Positions 42,398 to 51,718 of a stretch of 59,738 bases of DNA are shown here, piece after piece. Source of the stretch: Nocardia mexicana NBRC 108244 (lineage in GTDB: Bacteria > Actinomycetota > Actinomycetes > Mycobacteriales > Mycobacteriaceae); assembly GCF_001613165.1 (NCBI RefSeq), contig NZ_BDBV01000095.1, positions 1-59,738 on the forward strand, in the 5' to 3' direction. The position numbers were made by a program, and so were the translations under genes. Position 1 is the first letter of the stretch. Each line of letters begins with the position of its first letter. The notes under the pieces are model-generated. The model had not been told where the DNA came from and made no database searches. It saw only the letters and a list, made by a program, of their open reading frames with translations.

Positions 42398-43063
42398 GTG
42401 AGTACCGTCTACGACTGCTCCGACCCCGACTCGCGGGCCGCCGGTCTGACCGCCGCGCGGACGACCCTGAAATCCGGGCGGCTGGCCGTCATTCCGACCG
42501 ATACGGTGTACGGCCTCGCCGCCGACGCGTTCGATTCGGCGGCCGTCGAATCCCTGCTCGCCGCCAAGCGGCGCGGGCGGGATATGCCGGTGCCGGTGCT
42601 CGTGGGGTCCTGGAGCACCATCGACGGACTCGTCTTCTCGGTGCAGTCGCAGGCGCGCGATCTGATCCGGGCGTTCTGGCCCGGCGGGCTGAGTCTGGTT
42701 GTGCAACAGGCGCCCTCGCTGGCGTGGGATCTCGGCGACGCCCGCGGCACGGTCATGCTGCGCATGCCGCTGCATCCGGTCGCGCTGGAGTTGCTGCGCG
42801 AGGTGGGCCCGCTGGCGGTCTCCAGTGCCAATGTCTCGGGGCAGCCGCCCGCCACGACCGTCGACGAGGCCCGCACGCAGTTGGGCGACCTGGTCGGCGT
42901 GTACCTGGACGGCGGCACGGCCGAGCACGGCCTGCCGTCCACCATCGTCGACCTCACCGCCGATACACCGCGCATCCTGCGCGAGGGCGCGGTGACAGCG
43001 GTCCAGGTGGCCGAGGTGCTGGGCCTGTCGCCGGACGAGCTCACGCCCGAAACCGCGCGGTGA
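42398..43063 (+). CDS. L-threonylcarbamoyladenylate synthase (Sua5/TsaC family)
   Basis: A 221-residue YrdC-fold enzyme making threonylcarbamoyl-AMP for the t6A37 modification of ANN-decoding tRNAs. Conserved: P-T-D-T-V-Y-G-L (about residue 33), A-K-R-R-G-R, W-P-G-G-L-S-L-V, and S-S-A-N-V-S-G-Q-P (about 144). It is the short form, without the C-terminal Sua5 domain. The GTG start has TAGACT seven bases upstream and no ribosome site, a strong leaderless signal. This means it is transcribed separately from prmC, consistent with the inverted gene between them. Confidence 0.93.
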   Translation: MSTVYDCSDPDSRAAGLTAARTTLKSGRLAVIPTDTVYGLAADAFDSAAVESLLAAKRRGRDMPVPVLVGSWSTIDGLVFSVQSQARDLIRAFWPGGLSLVVQQAPSLAWDLGDARGTVMLRMPLHPVALELLREVGPLAVSSANVSGQPPATTVDEARTQLGDLVGVYLDGGTAEHGLPSTIVDLTADTPRILREGAVTAVQVAEVLGLSPDELTPETAR

Positions 43064-43074
43064 CGGCCTGCTAG

Positions 43075-44253
43075 ATGGGTTTCAGTCAGAGCGCGGTCGT
43101 TCCGCTGCGCGAGCTGCTCCTGGTGCTGCTCGTGTCGGCGGTGGTGACGCTGCTGTCCACCGGCGGCATCCGGGTGCTGGCCATCGCCTTCGGCGCGGTG
43201 GCCGTGCCCCGCGAGCGGGACGTGCACTCCAAGCCGACCCCGCGGATGGGCGGCGTCGGCATGTACATCGGCGTCCTCGCCGCGGTGCTGTTCGCGCACC
43301 AATTGCCCGCGCTGCGACGGGGATTCGATTTCGTGCCGGATATTCCCGCGGTGCTGGTGGCGGCCACGCTGATCGTGCTGGTCGGCATCGTCGACGATCG
43401 GTGGGGCCTGGACGCGCTGACCAAATTCGTCGGTCAGATCACCGCCGCGGGTGTCATGGCGGTGATCGGGCTGAGCTGGGTCGTCATCTACAACCCGTTC
43501 AACCAGACCACGGTGGTGCTGGACACGCTGCAGGGCGGCCTGGTGACGGTCGTCGTCACCATCACCATGATCAATGCGATGAATTTCGTCGACGGCATGG
43601 ACGGCCTGGCCGCCGGGCTCGGCCTGATCTGCGCCGGGGCGGTATTCGTCTTTTCCATGGGCCTGCTCTACGCGCAGGGCGGTGACGTCAGTACCTATCC
43701 GCCCGCATTGCTCGCGGCCGCGCTCGCCGGCGCCTGCCTGGGATTCCTGCCGCATAATTTCCAACCCGCCCGCATATTCATGGGCGATTCCGGTTCCATG
43801 CTGATCGGGCTGATGTTGGCGGCCATCTCCACCGGCGCCTCGGGTCGAATTCCGCTCAACGGATACGGGCCGCGCGATATCGTCGGTCTGCTTTCACCGC
43901 TGCTGCTGGTCGGGGCCGTGATGTTCATTCCGGTACTGGACCTGGTGCTGGCGATCGTGCGCCGGGTGCGGGCGGGCGTGAGTTTCTCCACTCCGGACAA
44001 AATGCACCTGCATCACCGGCTGCTGCAGATCGGCCATTCGCAGCGCCGGGTGGTGCTGACGATTTATCTGTGGGTGGGCGTGCTGGCCTTCGGTGCGGTC
44101 GGAACCTCGCTGATCGAGAATCGTCAGGCGGTCGTGCTGCTGTTCGCGGCCGGGCTGATCTGCGCACTGGTGCTGACCGCGGTGCCGTCGCTGCGCGAGG
44201 CCGTCGGAATACGCCGCCGGGCACCGCGCGGGGGCGAGGGCGGCGCCGAGTAG
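43075..44253 (+). CDS. wecA: Undecaprenyl/decaprenyl-phosphate GlcNAc-1-phosphate transferase
   Basis: A 392-residue polytopic membrane enzyme of the MraY/WecA family. In mycolata it transfers GlcNAc-1-phosphate to decaprenyl phosphate, starting the rhamnosyl linker of arabinogalactan. Conserved features: K-P-T-P-R-M-G-G near residue 57, an Asp-Asp in I-V-D-D-R-W, N-F-V-D-G-M-D-G-L-A, and the His-rich loop M-H-L-H-H-R-L-L near residue 308. About ten membrane helices. It starts 11 bp after sua5 and is followed by the AtpI-like gene. Confidence 0.93.
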   Translation: MGFSQSAVVPLRELLLVLLVSAVVTLLSTGGIRVLAIAFGAVAVPRERDVHSKPTPRMGGVGMYIGVLAAVLFAHQLPALRRGFDFVPDIPAVLVAATLIVLVGIVDDRWGLDALTKFVGQITAAGVMAVIGLSWVVIYNPFNQTTVVLDTLQGGLVTVVVTITMINAMNFVDGMDGLAAGLGLICAGAVFVFSMGLLYAQGGDVSTYPPALLAAALAGACLGFLPHNFQPARIFMGDSGSMLIGLMLAAISTGASGRIPLNGYGPRDIVGLLSPLLLVGAVMFIPVLDLVLAIVRRVRAGVSFSTPDKMHLHHRLLQIGHSQRRVVLTIYLWVGVLAFGAVGTSLIENRQAVVLLFAAGLICALVLTAVPSLREAVGIRRRAPRGGEGGAE

Positions 44254-44263
44254 AGTGGCCCGC

Positions 44264-44716
44264 GTGAGCACGGCATCCGAGTATCATCCCGACGCCCCGC
44301 TGCGCGCGGCGCTGCGCTACGGCATCGCCGGATTGATCGTGCTGGTGGTGTTGTCCGCCGTCCTGGGGTCGATCTTCGCCGGACTGCCCGGCCTGTGGGG
44401 CGCGCTGATCGGCGCGGCCATCGGCGGTTTCTTCATTCTCACGACCGCGGCGCTGGTGCTGTTCAGCGGGCGATTGGACTCCGGCATCCAGGGCATGGTG
44501 ATGCTGGGCAGCTGGGTGGGCAAGTTGCTGGTGGTGATGGTCGTGGTCGCGGTGCTGCAGCGGTTCGACTTCTACAGCCCCGGCACGCTGTTCCTCACCG
44601 TGGTGGGTGCGCTGCTGATCGTTCTGGGTGCGGAAACGTACGGTCTTCTGCGACAACGGGTTCCGGTGGTCGACCTGCCGGACGACCACGCGGACCAAGA
44701 TCGTTCAAACGTTTGA
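44264..44716 (+). CDS. AtpI-like small membrane protein
   Basis: A 150-residue protein with four membrane helices and a hydrophilic tail. It lies at the position of Rv1303 in M. tuberculosis, directly before atpB, and has the charge and helix pattern of AtpI-type accessory proteins, which are linked with c-ring assembly. Sequence similarity to E. coli AtpI is not visible by eye. The GTG at 44264 was chosen because TAGAGT stands seven bases upstream with no ribosome site; a GTG three codons earlier is possible. Confidence 0.75.
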   Translation: MSTASEYHPDAPLRAALRYGIAGLIVLVVLSAVLGSIFAGLPGLWGALIGAAIGGFFILTTAALVLFSGRLDSGIQGMVMLGSWVGKLLVVMVVVAVLQRFDFYSPGTLFLTVVGALLIVLGAETYGLLRQRVPVVDLPDDHADQDRSNV

Positions 44717-45012
44717 GACCACCCCCTACACGTTGTCGTAGATAGCTTGGTAAACTCTTTACCGTAGGCAGCCAAACCAGGGGCGTTCACAAAGATCGAG
44801 CCAGGGTGGCTATGCTTACAGCCGTGCCGGACCTGAGGGGGTTCGGCTCTGCACCGTCGACGATGTCGCCGACGTACAGACGCCATGGCGGGTATGCCGA
44901 CCCGCGCAGCTGCTGACGAACTCGAGCCGACCTGAGTCGACCACAAGATCGTCAATGTCCGATCGAACCGCAGGCGAAAGCATGTCCTGCGGCCCGAACA
45001 CGGGAGAGAACG
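44717..45012 (+). promoter_or_regulatory. Promoter and leader of the ATP synthase operon
   Basis: No gene is seen in these 296 bp. An inverted repeat GGTAAA-CTC-TTTACC stands at 44749-44763, and a 12-bp palindrome TCAAACGTTTGA (44705-44716) overlaps the stop codon before it. TTCACA (44786-44791), 19 bp, TATGCT (44811-44816) is a candidate promoter, giving a leader of about 190 nt. AT-rich palindromes in this GC-rich genome suggest regulated expression. Confidence 0.45.
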
Positions 45013-45804
45013 CTGAGCGTCACCACTTTGGCGGCCGAGTTTCACGCGCCGTCGCTGTCAGATTTCTTCCCTCCAGCTGTGCTGTTCGAGGGGACGCCTT
45101 TCGAGCTCGACCGTTTGATGCTCATCCGCGTCCTGATGACGGCGGTCCTGGTCGCGGTGATGCTGCTGGCATTCCGCAGCCCCAAGATCGTGCCGCGCGG
45201 ACTGCAGAACATCGCGGAGTCGGGCCTGGTCTTCGTCAAGGAGCAGATCTGCGACGAGGTGCTCGGTAAGGAATCCGGTCGGAAGTTCTTCCCGCTCATC
45301 GCGACGATCTTCTTCACGGTGCTGTTCCTGAACTTCTCGGGCATCATCCCCTTCCTGAACATCTCCTCGAACGCCCGAATCGGCATGCCGATAGTGCTGG
45401 CCGCGATCGCGTACGTCGCCTTCAACTACGTGGGCATCAAAAAGTACGGCTTCTGGAAGTACATGCGTTCGAGCATCGTCGTGCCCAATGTGCCGATCGC
45501 GATGCACGGACTGCTGATTCCGATCGAGTTCATCTCGACCTTCATCCTGCGCCCGTTCACGCTGACCGTCCGACTCATGGCCAATATGCTGGCCGGACAC
45601 ATCATGCTGGTGCTGTTCTTCAGCGCGACCCAGTACTTCCTGTTCGACGGCGCCGCCTGGATGAAGGGGCTGTCCCCGTTCGCGCTGCTCGGTGGATTCG
45701 CCTTCACGCTCTTCGAGATCCTGGTGATCTTCCTGCAGGCCTACGTTTTCGCGCTGCTCACCGCCGTGTACATCGGACTGGCGCAGCACGCCGACTCGCA
45801 CTGA
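45013..45804 (+). CDS. atpB: F1Fo ATP synthase subunit a
   Basis: A 263-residue integral membrane subunit forming the proton half-channels. Five to six helices; the essential arginine is in L-T-V-R-L-M-A-N-M-L-A-G-H (about residue 188). The start is problematic: no ATG or GTG occurs before conserved sequence, but a CTG at 45013 has GGGAG six bases upstream and yields L-S-V-T-T-L-A-A-E-F. A TTG at 45028 has no ribosome site. I use the CTG start; the true N-terminus needs protein data. First gene of the eight-gene atp operon. Confidence 0.93.
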   Translation: MSVTTLAAEFHAPSLSDFFPPAVLFEGTPFELDRLMLIRVLMTAVLVAVMLLAFRSPKIVPRGLQNIAESGLVFVKEQICDEVLGKESGRKFFPLIATIFFTVLFLNFSGIIPFLNISSNARIGMPIVLAAIAYVAFNYVGIKKYGFWKYMRSSIVVPNVPIAMHGLLIPIEFISTFILRPFTLTVRLMANMLAGHIMLVLFFSATQYFLFDGAAWMKGLSPFALLGGFAFTLFEILVIFLQAYVFALLTAVYIGLAQHADSH

Positions 45805-45874
45805 CCGCACAACCGCACAAGACTGCCCCACCTCGTCGCCCGGCGGGTGGGCAACAGAAAGGGAAAGAAATCTC

Positions 45875-46123
45875 ATGAGCCTCTCCTACGTGGCCGCCGA
45901 ACTCGCCCAGACCTCCGAGAAGGTCAAGGGCTACGGCGCGATCGGTTACGGTCTGGCCGCCATCGGCCCCGGTATCGGCGTCGGCATCGTCGTCGGTAAG
46001 GCGATCGAGGGCCTCGCCCGCCAGCCCGAGCTGCAGGGCACCATCCGGACCAACATGTTCCTGGGCATCGCGTTCACCGAGGCGCTGGCACTGATCGGTC
46101 TCGTCGCCGGCTTCATCTTCTGA
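45875..46123 (+). CDS. atpE: F1Fo ATP synthase subunit c
   Basis: An 82-residue hairpin membrane protein forming the rotor ring. Two helices flank the polar loop A-R-Q-P-E-L. The proton-carrying glutamate is Glu69 in F-T-E-A-L-A-L; this region is the bedaquiline target in mycobacteria. GGGAAAG is the ribosome site. It lies between atpB and atpF; the short 5-bp gap to atpF suggests coupling. Confidence 0.97.
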   Translation: MSLSYVAAELAQTSEKVKGYGAIGYGLAAIGPGIGVGIVVGKAIEGLARQPELQGTIRTNMFLGIAFTEALALIGLVAGFIF

Positions 46124-46128
46124 TTGCC

Positions 46129-46686
46129 ATGAACGGGATTCATTTGCTCGCCGAAGAGGCGGCGGAGGACAAAAACCCTCTCATCCCGGAGCCGTACGAC
46201 ATTGTCTGGTCGGCGGTCTGCATCATCATCATCGGGTTCGTCTTCTACAAGTACGTCATCCCGCGTTTGATGAAGGTGCTCGACGAGCGCTCGGACAAGA
46301 TCGAGGGCGGCATCGCCAAGGCCGAGGCCGCGCAGGCCGAGGCGCAGGCGACCCTGGAGCAGTACCAGCAGCAGCTGGCCGAGGCCCGGCTCGAGGCCGC
46401 GCGCATCCGTGAAGAGGCGCGCACCCAGGGCCAGCAGATCCTCGCGCAGATGCGCGCGGACGCACAGGCCGAGGCCGACCGCATCGTGGCTTCGGGCAAT
46501 GCGCAGCTGGACGCTCAGCGCCAGCAGATCGTGACCGAGCTGCGGTCGGAACTGGGCCACACCGCCGTCGATCTGGCCGAGAAGGTCATCGGGCAGTCGG
46601 TGTCGGACGAGGCCAAGCAGGCTGCGTCGATCGACCGGTTCCTCGCCGAGCTGGACGAGAAGGCCGGCATCGGGGTCGGAAGGTAA
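46129..46686 (+). CDS. atpF: F1Fo ATP synthase subunit b
   Basis: A 185-residue stator subunit. One N-terminal membrane helix (about residues 24-42, I-V-W-S-A-V-C-I-I-I-I-G-F) is followed by a long charged coiled coil rich in A/E/Q, starting V-L-D-E-R-S-D-K-I. It links Fo to the F1 head through delta. In mycobacteria a second b is fused to delta; here atpF and atpH are separate, as in Nocardia and Rhodococcus. Confidence 0.95.
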   Translation: MNGIHLLAEEAAEDKNPLIPEPYDIVWSAVCIIIIGFVFYKYVIPRLMKVLDERSDKIEGGIAKAEAAQAEAQATLEQYQQQLAEARLEAARIREEARTQGQQILAQMRADAQAEADRIVASGNAQLDAQRQQIVTELRSELGHTAVDLAEKVIGQSVSDEAKQAASIDRFLAELDEKAGIGVGR

Positions 46687-46705
46687 CGAACCGAAAGTGG
46701 GAAGC

Positions 46706-47515
46706 ATGTACGCAGCGAGCCGCGAGGCGAGTTCCCGTGCCCGGGAAGCTCTTTCGGCCGCTCTCACCGGGAGCGACTCCGTCGCCGCCACGACGGGCTC
46801 CGAACTGTTCGCCGTTGTCGCCGTACTCGACGACCAGCGTTCGCTGCGTGTAGCGCTCGCGGATAAGTCGGTGTCGAGTTCGGCGCGCGCCGAACTGGCC
46901 GAACGTGTCTTCGGCGGCAAGATCAGCGCGGCCACCCAGGCCGTGCTGACCACGGCCGTCGCCGAGGACTGGTCCCGCACCCGGGACCTGGTCGACACGC
47001 TGGTGCTGCTCGGCCGGGAGGCGCTGCTGCGCGCCGCGGCCGATCGCGAGCGGATCGACGCCGTCGAGGACGAGCTGTTCCGGCTCGGTCGCATCGTCGA
47101 GGACAATCCGGACCTCGAGCAGGCCCTGGCCGACCGCGGCAAGTCCGCCGCGGACAAGCGCGGCCTGATCGGGCGCCTGCTGACCGGCAAGGTCGAGGAC
47201 ATCACGATCCAGCTGGCCGAGCAGGCGGTCAGCCGCTCGCACGGCGACGTCGGCGTCGTCTTCGACCACCTGTCGGATCTGGCGGCGTCGCTGCGCAAGC
47301 AGATCGTGGCGCACGTGCGGGCCGCCTCGGAGCTGACGCCGCAGCAGCGGGAACACCTGGCGGCCTCGCTGCAGCGCATCTACGACAAGCCGGTCACCGT
47401 GCACGTGCAGATCGACCCGAGCCTGCTGGCCGGTGTCGTCGTGCGCGTCGGTGACGACGTGATCGACGGCAGCGCCGTCGGCCGACTGCAGCGGCTGCGC
47501 CAGTCCCTCGGATAA
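46706..47515 (+). CDS. atpH: F1Fo ATP synthase subunit delta
   Basis: A 269-residue delta subunit; the length is standard for actinobacteria but larger than the E. coli protein (177) because of an extra N-terminal region. The C-terminal domain carries V-H-V-Q-I-D-P-S-L-L-A-G-V-V-V-R-V-G-D, the conserved delta/OSCP motif. The ATG at 46706 gives the usual start M-Y-A-A-S-R-E-A; a GTG three codons upstream is possible. Confidence 0.95.
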   Translation: MYAASREASSRAREALSAALTGSDSVAATTGSELFAVVAVLDDQRSLRVALADKSVSSSARAELAERVFGGKISAATQAVLTTAVAEDWSRTRDLVDTLVLLGREALLRAAADRERIDAVEDELFRLGRIVEDNPDLEQALADRGKSAADKRGLIGRLLTGKVEDITIQLAEQAVSRSHGDVGVVFDHLSDLAASLRKQIVAHVRAASELTPQQREHLAASLQRIYDKPVTVHVQIDPSLLAGVVVRVGDDVIDGSAVGRLQRLRQSLG

Positions 47516-47569
47516 TCCGGCGCGCCACCCCCCGACATTCCAGACCACACAGCGAGAGCAGGAAGAACC

Positions 47570-49207
47570 ATGGCGGAGCTGACGATCTCCCCCGATGAGA
47601 TCCGTAGCGCGATCGAGAGCTACACCCAGAGCTACACCCCCGAGACCTCCATCGAGGAAGTCGGTGTCGTCACCGACACCAGCGATGGCATCGCCCACAT
47701 CAGCGGCCTGCCCTCGGCGATGGCCAACGAGCTGCTCGAGTTCCCGGGCGGCGTGCTGGGCGTCGCGCTGAACCTCGAGGACACCGAGATCGGCGCGGTC
47801 ATCCTGGGTGAGTTCGACACCATCGAGGAGGGCCAGCAGGTCCGCCGCACCGGTGACGTGCTCTCGGTGCCGGTCGGCGACAACTTCCTCGGCCGCGTCA
47901 TCGACCCGCTCGGCGCGCCGATCGACGGCCTGGGCGAGATCGAGTCCGACGAGCGCCGCGCGCTGGAGCTGCAGGCCGCGTCCGTGCTGGAGCGCCAGCC
48001 GGTCGGCGAGCCGATGGCCACCGGCATCACCGCCATCGACGCCCTGACCGCGATCGGCCGCGGCCAGCGCCAGCTGATCATCGGCGACCGCAAGACCGGC
48101 AAGACCGCCGTCTGCATCGACGCCATCCTGAACCAGAAGGCGAACTGGGAGTCGGGCGATCCGACCAAGCAGATGCGCTGCATCTACGTCGCCATCGGCC
48201 AGAAGGGCTCGACCATCGCCGGCGTCAAGGCCGCGCTCGAGGCGCGCGGCGCGATGGAGTACACCACCATCGTCGCGGCGCCCGCGTCGGACTCCGCCGG
48301 CTTCAAGTGGCTGGCGCCCTACACCGGTTCGGCGCTGGGCCAGCACTGGATGTACCAGGGCAAGCACGTGCTGATCGTGTTCGACGACCTGTCCAAGCAG
48401 GCCGAGGCCTACCGCTCCATCTCGCTGCTGCTGCGCCGCCCGCCGGGCCGCGAGGCCTACCCGGGTGACGTCTTCTACCTGCACTCCCGTCTGCTGGAGC
48501 GTTGCGCGAAGCTGTCCGACGAGCTGGGCGCGGGCTCGATGACCGGTCTGCCGATCATCGAGACCAAGGCCGGTGACATCTCGGCGTTCATCCCGACCAA
48601 CGTCATCTCCATCACCGACGGCCAGGTCTTCCTCGAGTCCGACCTGTTCAACAAGGGTGTGCGCCCGGCGATCAACGTCGGTACCTCCGTCTCCCGTGTC
48701 GGTGGCGCCGCGCAGACCAAGGGTATGAAGCAGGTCGCCGGGTCGCTGCGTCTGGAGCTGGCCCAGTACCGCGAGCTGGAGGCGTTCTCCGCCTTCGCCT
48801 CCGACCTGGACGCCGCGTCGCTGGCGCAACTGGAGCGCGGTGCCCGCTGGGTCGAGCTACTCAAGCAGGACCAGTACAGCCCGGTCGCCGTCGAGGACCA
48901 GATCGTGTCGATCTTCCTGGTCGACGGCGGCTTCTTCGACACCGTGCCGGTCGGCGACGTCCGCCGCTTCAACAACGAACTGCTGGAGGATCTGCACCGC
49001 AGCGCCGCCGACGCGTTCAAGGCGATCGAGGGCGGCAAGAAGGTCGAGGGCGAGGCCGCCGACCAGTTCAAGGCCGCGACCGAGAAGTTCAAGCAGGGCT
49101 TCCTGGCCTCCGACGGCAGCCGTGTCGTGAACGAGGCCGCCGCGGGCGAACTGGGCCACGAAGAGGTCGAGTCGCTGGCGGTCACCCGCAAGCACGTCGA
49201 GAAGTGA
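47570..49207 (+). CDS. atpA: F1Fo ATP synthase subunit alpha
   Basis: A 545-residue non-catalytic nucleotide-binding subunit. P-loop G-D-R-K-T-G-K-T (about residue 172). The N-terminal beta-barrel, nucleotide domain and helical C-terminal domain are all full length, with a mycolata-type C-terminal extension rich in K/E (about 30 residues) that in mycobacteria suppresses ATP hydrolysis. AGCAGGAAG is the ribosome site. Confidence 0.97.
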   Translation: MAELTISPDEIRSAIESYTQSYTPETSIEEVGVVTDTSDGIAHISGLPSAMANELLEFPGGVLGVALNLEDTEIGAVILGEFDTIEEGQQVRRTGDVLSVPVGDNFLGRVIDPLGAPIDGLGEIESDERRALELQAASVLERQPVGEPMATGITAIDALTAIGRGQRQLIIGDRKTGKTAVCIDAILNQKANWESGDPTKQMRCIYVAIGQKGSTIAGVKAALEARGAMEYTTIVAAPASDSAGFKWLAPYTGSALGQHWMYQGKHVLIVFDDLSKQAEAYRSISLLLRRPPGREAYPGDVFYLHSRLLERCAKLSDELGAGSMTGLPIIETKAGDISAFIPTNVISITDGQVFLESDLFNKGVRPAINVGTSVSRVGGAAQTKGMKQVAGSLRLELAQYRELEAFSAFASDLDAASLAQLERGARWVELLKQDQYSPVAVEDQIVSIFLVDGGFFDTVPVGDVRRFNNELLEDLHRSAADAFKAIEGGKKVEGEAADQFKAATEKFKQGFLASDGSRVVNEAAAGELGHEEVESLAVTRKHVEK

Positions 49208-49270
49208 TCGGGTCGTAGACCGGATGTTGTCTGTCGAAGACCGAGCGAATGAAGGGAGTGTGAGTAGCTG

Positions 49271-50236
49271 ATGGCAAGCGTGCGCGAATTGCGCTCCCGC
49301 ATTCGCAGTGTGAGCTCGATCAAGAAGATCACGAAGGCTCAGGAGCTGATCGCGACCTCGCGAATCACCAAGGCGCAGGCCCGGGTCGCGGCCGCCAAGC
49401 CGTACTCGGAAGAGATCACGAAGGCGCTCGGCGAACTGGCCGCCGCCTCCAAGAATCTCAACCACCCGCTGCTGGTGGAGCGGCCGAATCCGCGCCGCGC
49501 CGCGGTCCTGGTGATCACCAGCGATCGCGGCATGTGCGGCGGCTACAACTCGAACGTGCTCAAGCGCGCCGAGGAACTGGTCACCACGCTGCGCGGCGAG
49601 GGCAAGGAGCCGGTGCTGTATGTGATGGGCGCCAAGGGCCTGACGTACTACACGTTCCGGCAGCGTGAGGTGAACGGTTCGTGGCTCGGGTTCTCCCAGC
49701 GCCCGAACTACACCGACGCGTCGGCCGCGTGCAATCACCTGGTGACGGCCTTCATGGCCGGTGCCGACGGTGAGGTGGCCACGCCGGACGGTGCGGGCAC
49801 CATGGCCGGTGTCGACGAATTGCACGTCGTGTACACGCGATTCGTCTCGATGCTGACGCAGACCCCGGAGGTCCGCCGGCTGGCGCCGATCCAGGTGAGC
49901 TTCGTCGACGAGAACTACGAGCTGGGCCCGGATCCGTTCACCGATTCCGATGCGGAGGTCACGGCCCAGTACGAGTTCGAGCCCGATGCGGACACGCTGC
50001 TGGCGGCGTTGCTGCCGAAGTACATCAACACCCGCATCTACTCGTCGTTGCTCGAGGCCGCGGCCTCGGAGTCGGCCGCGCGCCGCACGGCAATGAAGGC
50101 CGCCACCGACAACGCCACGGATCTGGTCAACAACCTGACCCGCCAGGCGAACTCGATCCGGCAGGCCAACATCACGCAGGAAATCAGTGAAATCGTCGGC
50201 GGCGCGAACGCGCTGGCAGCAAGTCCTAGCGACTGA
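49271..50236 (+). CDS. atpG: F1Fo ATP synthase subunit gamma
   Basis: A 321-residue central rotor shaft. The N-terminal coiled-coil helix starts R-E-L-R-S-R-I-R-S-V, and the C-terminal helix ends with Q-E-I-S-E-I-V-G-G-A. T-S-D-R-G-M-C-G-G-Y is the conserved Rossmann-like core. It carries an actinobacterial loop insertion (about residues 165-180) like the mycobacterial gamma loop. GAAGGGAG lies upstream. Confidence 0.96.
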   Translation: MASVRELRSRIRSVSSIKKITKAQELIATSRITKAQARVAAAKPYSEEITKALGELAAASKNLNHPLLVERPNPRRAAVLVITSDRGMCGGYNSNVLKRAEELVTTLRGEGKEPVLYVMGAKGLTYYTFRQREVNGSWLGFSQRPNYTDASAACNHLVTAFMAGADGEVATPDGAGTMAGVDELHVVYTRFVSMLTQTPEVRRLAPIQVSFVDENYELGPDPFTDSDAEVTAQYEFEPDADTLLAALLPKYINTRIYSSLLEAAASESAARRTAMKAATDNATDLVNNLTRQANSIRQANITQEISEIVGGANALAASPSD

Positions 50237-50263
50237 GCCCGAGCCCACCTAGGAAGAAGACAA

Positions 50264-51712
50264 ATGACCGCAGCAGTTACTGCAGATAGCACGAGCCGGG
50301 CGGGCGCTGGCACAGGCCGCGTCGCCCGGGTCATCGGCCCCGTCGTGGACGTCGAGTTCCCGCGGGGTGCCATTCCCGAGTTGTTCAACGCCCTGCACGC
50401 GGAGATCACCCTCCCGTCGGTGGCGAAGACTCTGACCCTCGAGGTCGCCCAGCACCTCGGCGACAACCTGGTTCGCTGCATCTCGATGCAGCCGACCGAC
50501 GGCCTGGTCCGCGGCGTGCCGGTGTCGGACACCGGCAAGCCGATCTCGGTTCCGGTCGGCGACGTCGTCAAGGGCCACGTCTTCAACGCCCTCGGCGACT
50601 GCCTGGACTCCCCGGGCACCGGCCGCGACGGCGAGCAGTGGGGCATCCACCGCCAGCCGCCCGCGTTCGACCAGCTCGAGGGCAAGACCGAGATCCTGGA
50701 GACCGGCGTCAAGGTCATCGACCTGCTCACCCCATACGTGAAGGGTGGCAAGATCGGCCTGTTCGGTGGCGCCGGTGTCGGCAAGACCGTGCTGATCCAG
50801 GAGATGATCACCCGTATCGCGCGCGAGTTCTCCGGCACCTCGGTGTTCGCGGGCGTCGGCGAGCGCACCCGTGAGGGCACCGACCTCCACCTGGAAATGG
50901 AAGAGATGGGCGTCCTGCAGGACACCGCCCTCGTCTTCGGCCAGATGGACGAGCCGCCGGGCACCCGTATGCGCGTGGCGCTGTCCGCGCTGACCATGGC
51001 GGAGTACTTCCGCGATGTGCAGGGCCAGGACGTGCTGCTGTTCATCGACAACATCTTCCGTTTCACCCAGGCGGGTTCCGAGGTGTCGACCCTGCTGGGC
51101 CGCATGCCTTCCGCCGTCGGTTACCAGCCGACCCTGGCCGACGAGATGGGTCAGCTGCAGGAGCGCATCACCTCGACCCGTGGTCGCTCGATCACCTCGA
51201 TGCAGGCGATCTACGTGCCCGCCGACGACTACACCGACCCGGCGCCGGCCACCACCTTCGCCCATCTGGATGCGACCACCGAGCTCTCCCGCCCGATTTC
51301 GCAGAAGGGTATCTACCCCGCCGTCGACCCGCTGACCTCGACCTCGCGCATTCTCGAGGCCTCGATCGTCGGCGACCGGCACTTCGCGGTGGCGAACGAG
51401 GTCAAGCGAATCCTGCAGAAGTACAAGGAACTTCAGGACATCATCGCCATTCTGGGTATGGACGAGCTGTCCGAGGAGGACAAGGTCCTCGTCGGCCGCG
51501 CCCGTCGCCTGGAGAAGTTCCTCGGCCAGAACTTCATCGTGGCCGAGAAGTTCACCGGTCAGGTGGGTTCGGTGGTGCCGCTGGAGCAGACCATCGACGA
51601 CTTCGACCGGGTCTGCAAGGGCGAATTCGATCACCTGCCGGAGCAGGCGTTCAACTCCTGCGGTGGCCTGGACGACGTCGAGGCGGCCGCGAAGAAGATC
51701 GCCGGAAAGTAG
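50264..51712 (+). CDS. atpD: F1Fo ATP synthase subunit beta
   Basis: A 482-residue catalytic subunit. Walker A is G-G-A-G-V-G-K-T-V (about residue 168), the catalytic glutamate lies in G-E-R-T-R-E-G, and L-L-F-I-D-N-I-F-R-F is Walker B. A longer N-terminus than in E. coli is typical of actinobacteria. The ribosome site is AGGAAGA. Confidence 0.97.
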   Translation: MTAAVTADSTSRAGAGTGRVARVIGPVVDVEFPRGAIPELFNALHAEITLPSVAKTLTLEVAQHLGDNLVRCISMQPTDGLVRGVPVSDTGKPISVPVGDVVKGHVFNALGDCLDSPGTGRDGEQWGIHRQPPAFDQLEGKTEILETGVKVIDLLTPYVKGGKIGLFGGAGVGKTVLIQEMITRIAREFSGTSVFAGVGERTREGTDLHLEMEEMGVLQDTALVFGQMDEPPGTRMRVALSALTMAEYFRDVQGQDVLLFIDNIFRFTQAGSEVSTLLGRMPSAVGYQPTLADEMGQLQERITSTRGRSITSMQAIYVPADDYTDPAPATTFAHLDATTELSRPISQKGIYPAVDPLTSTSRILEASIVGDRHFAVANEVKRILQKYKELQDIIAILGMDELSEEDKVLVGRARRLEKFLGQNFIVAEKFTGQVGSVVPLEQTIDDFDRVCKGEFDHLPEQAFNSCGGLDDVEAAAKKIAGK

Positions 51713-51718
51713 TCCACC

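Noticed and set aside
46586..48829. A 747-codon minus-strand open frame across atpH and atpA
   Set aside because: Antisense to two essential conserved genes; composition is typical of a GC shadow.
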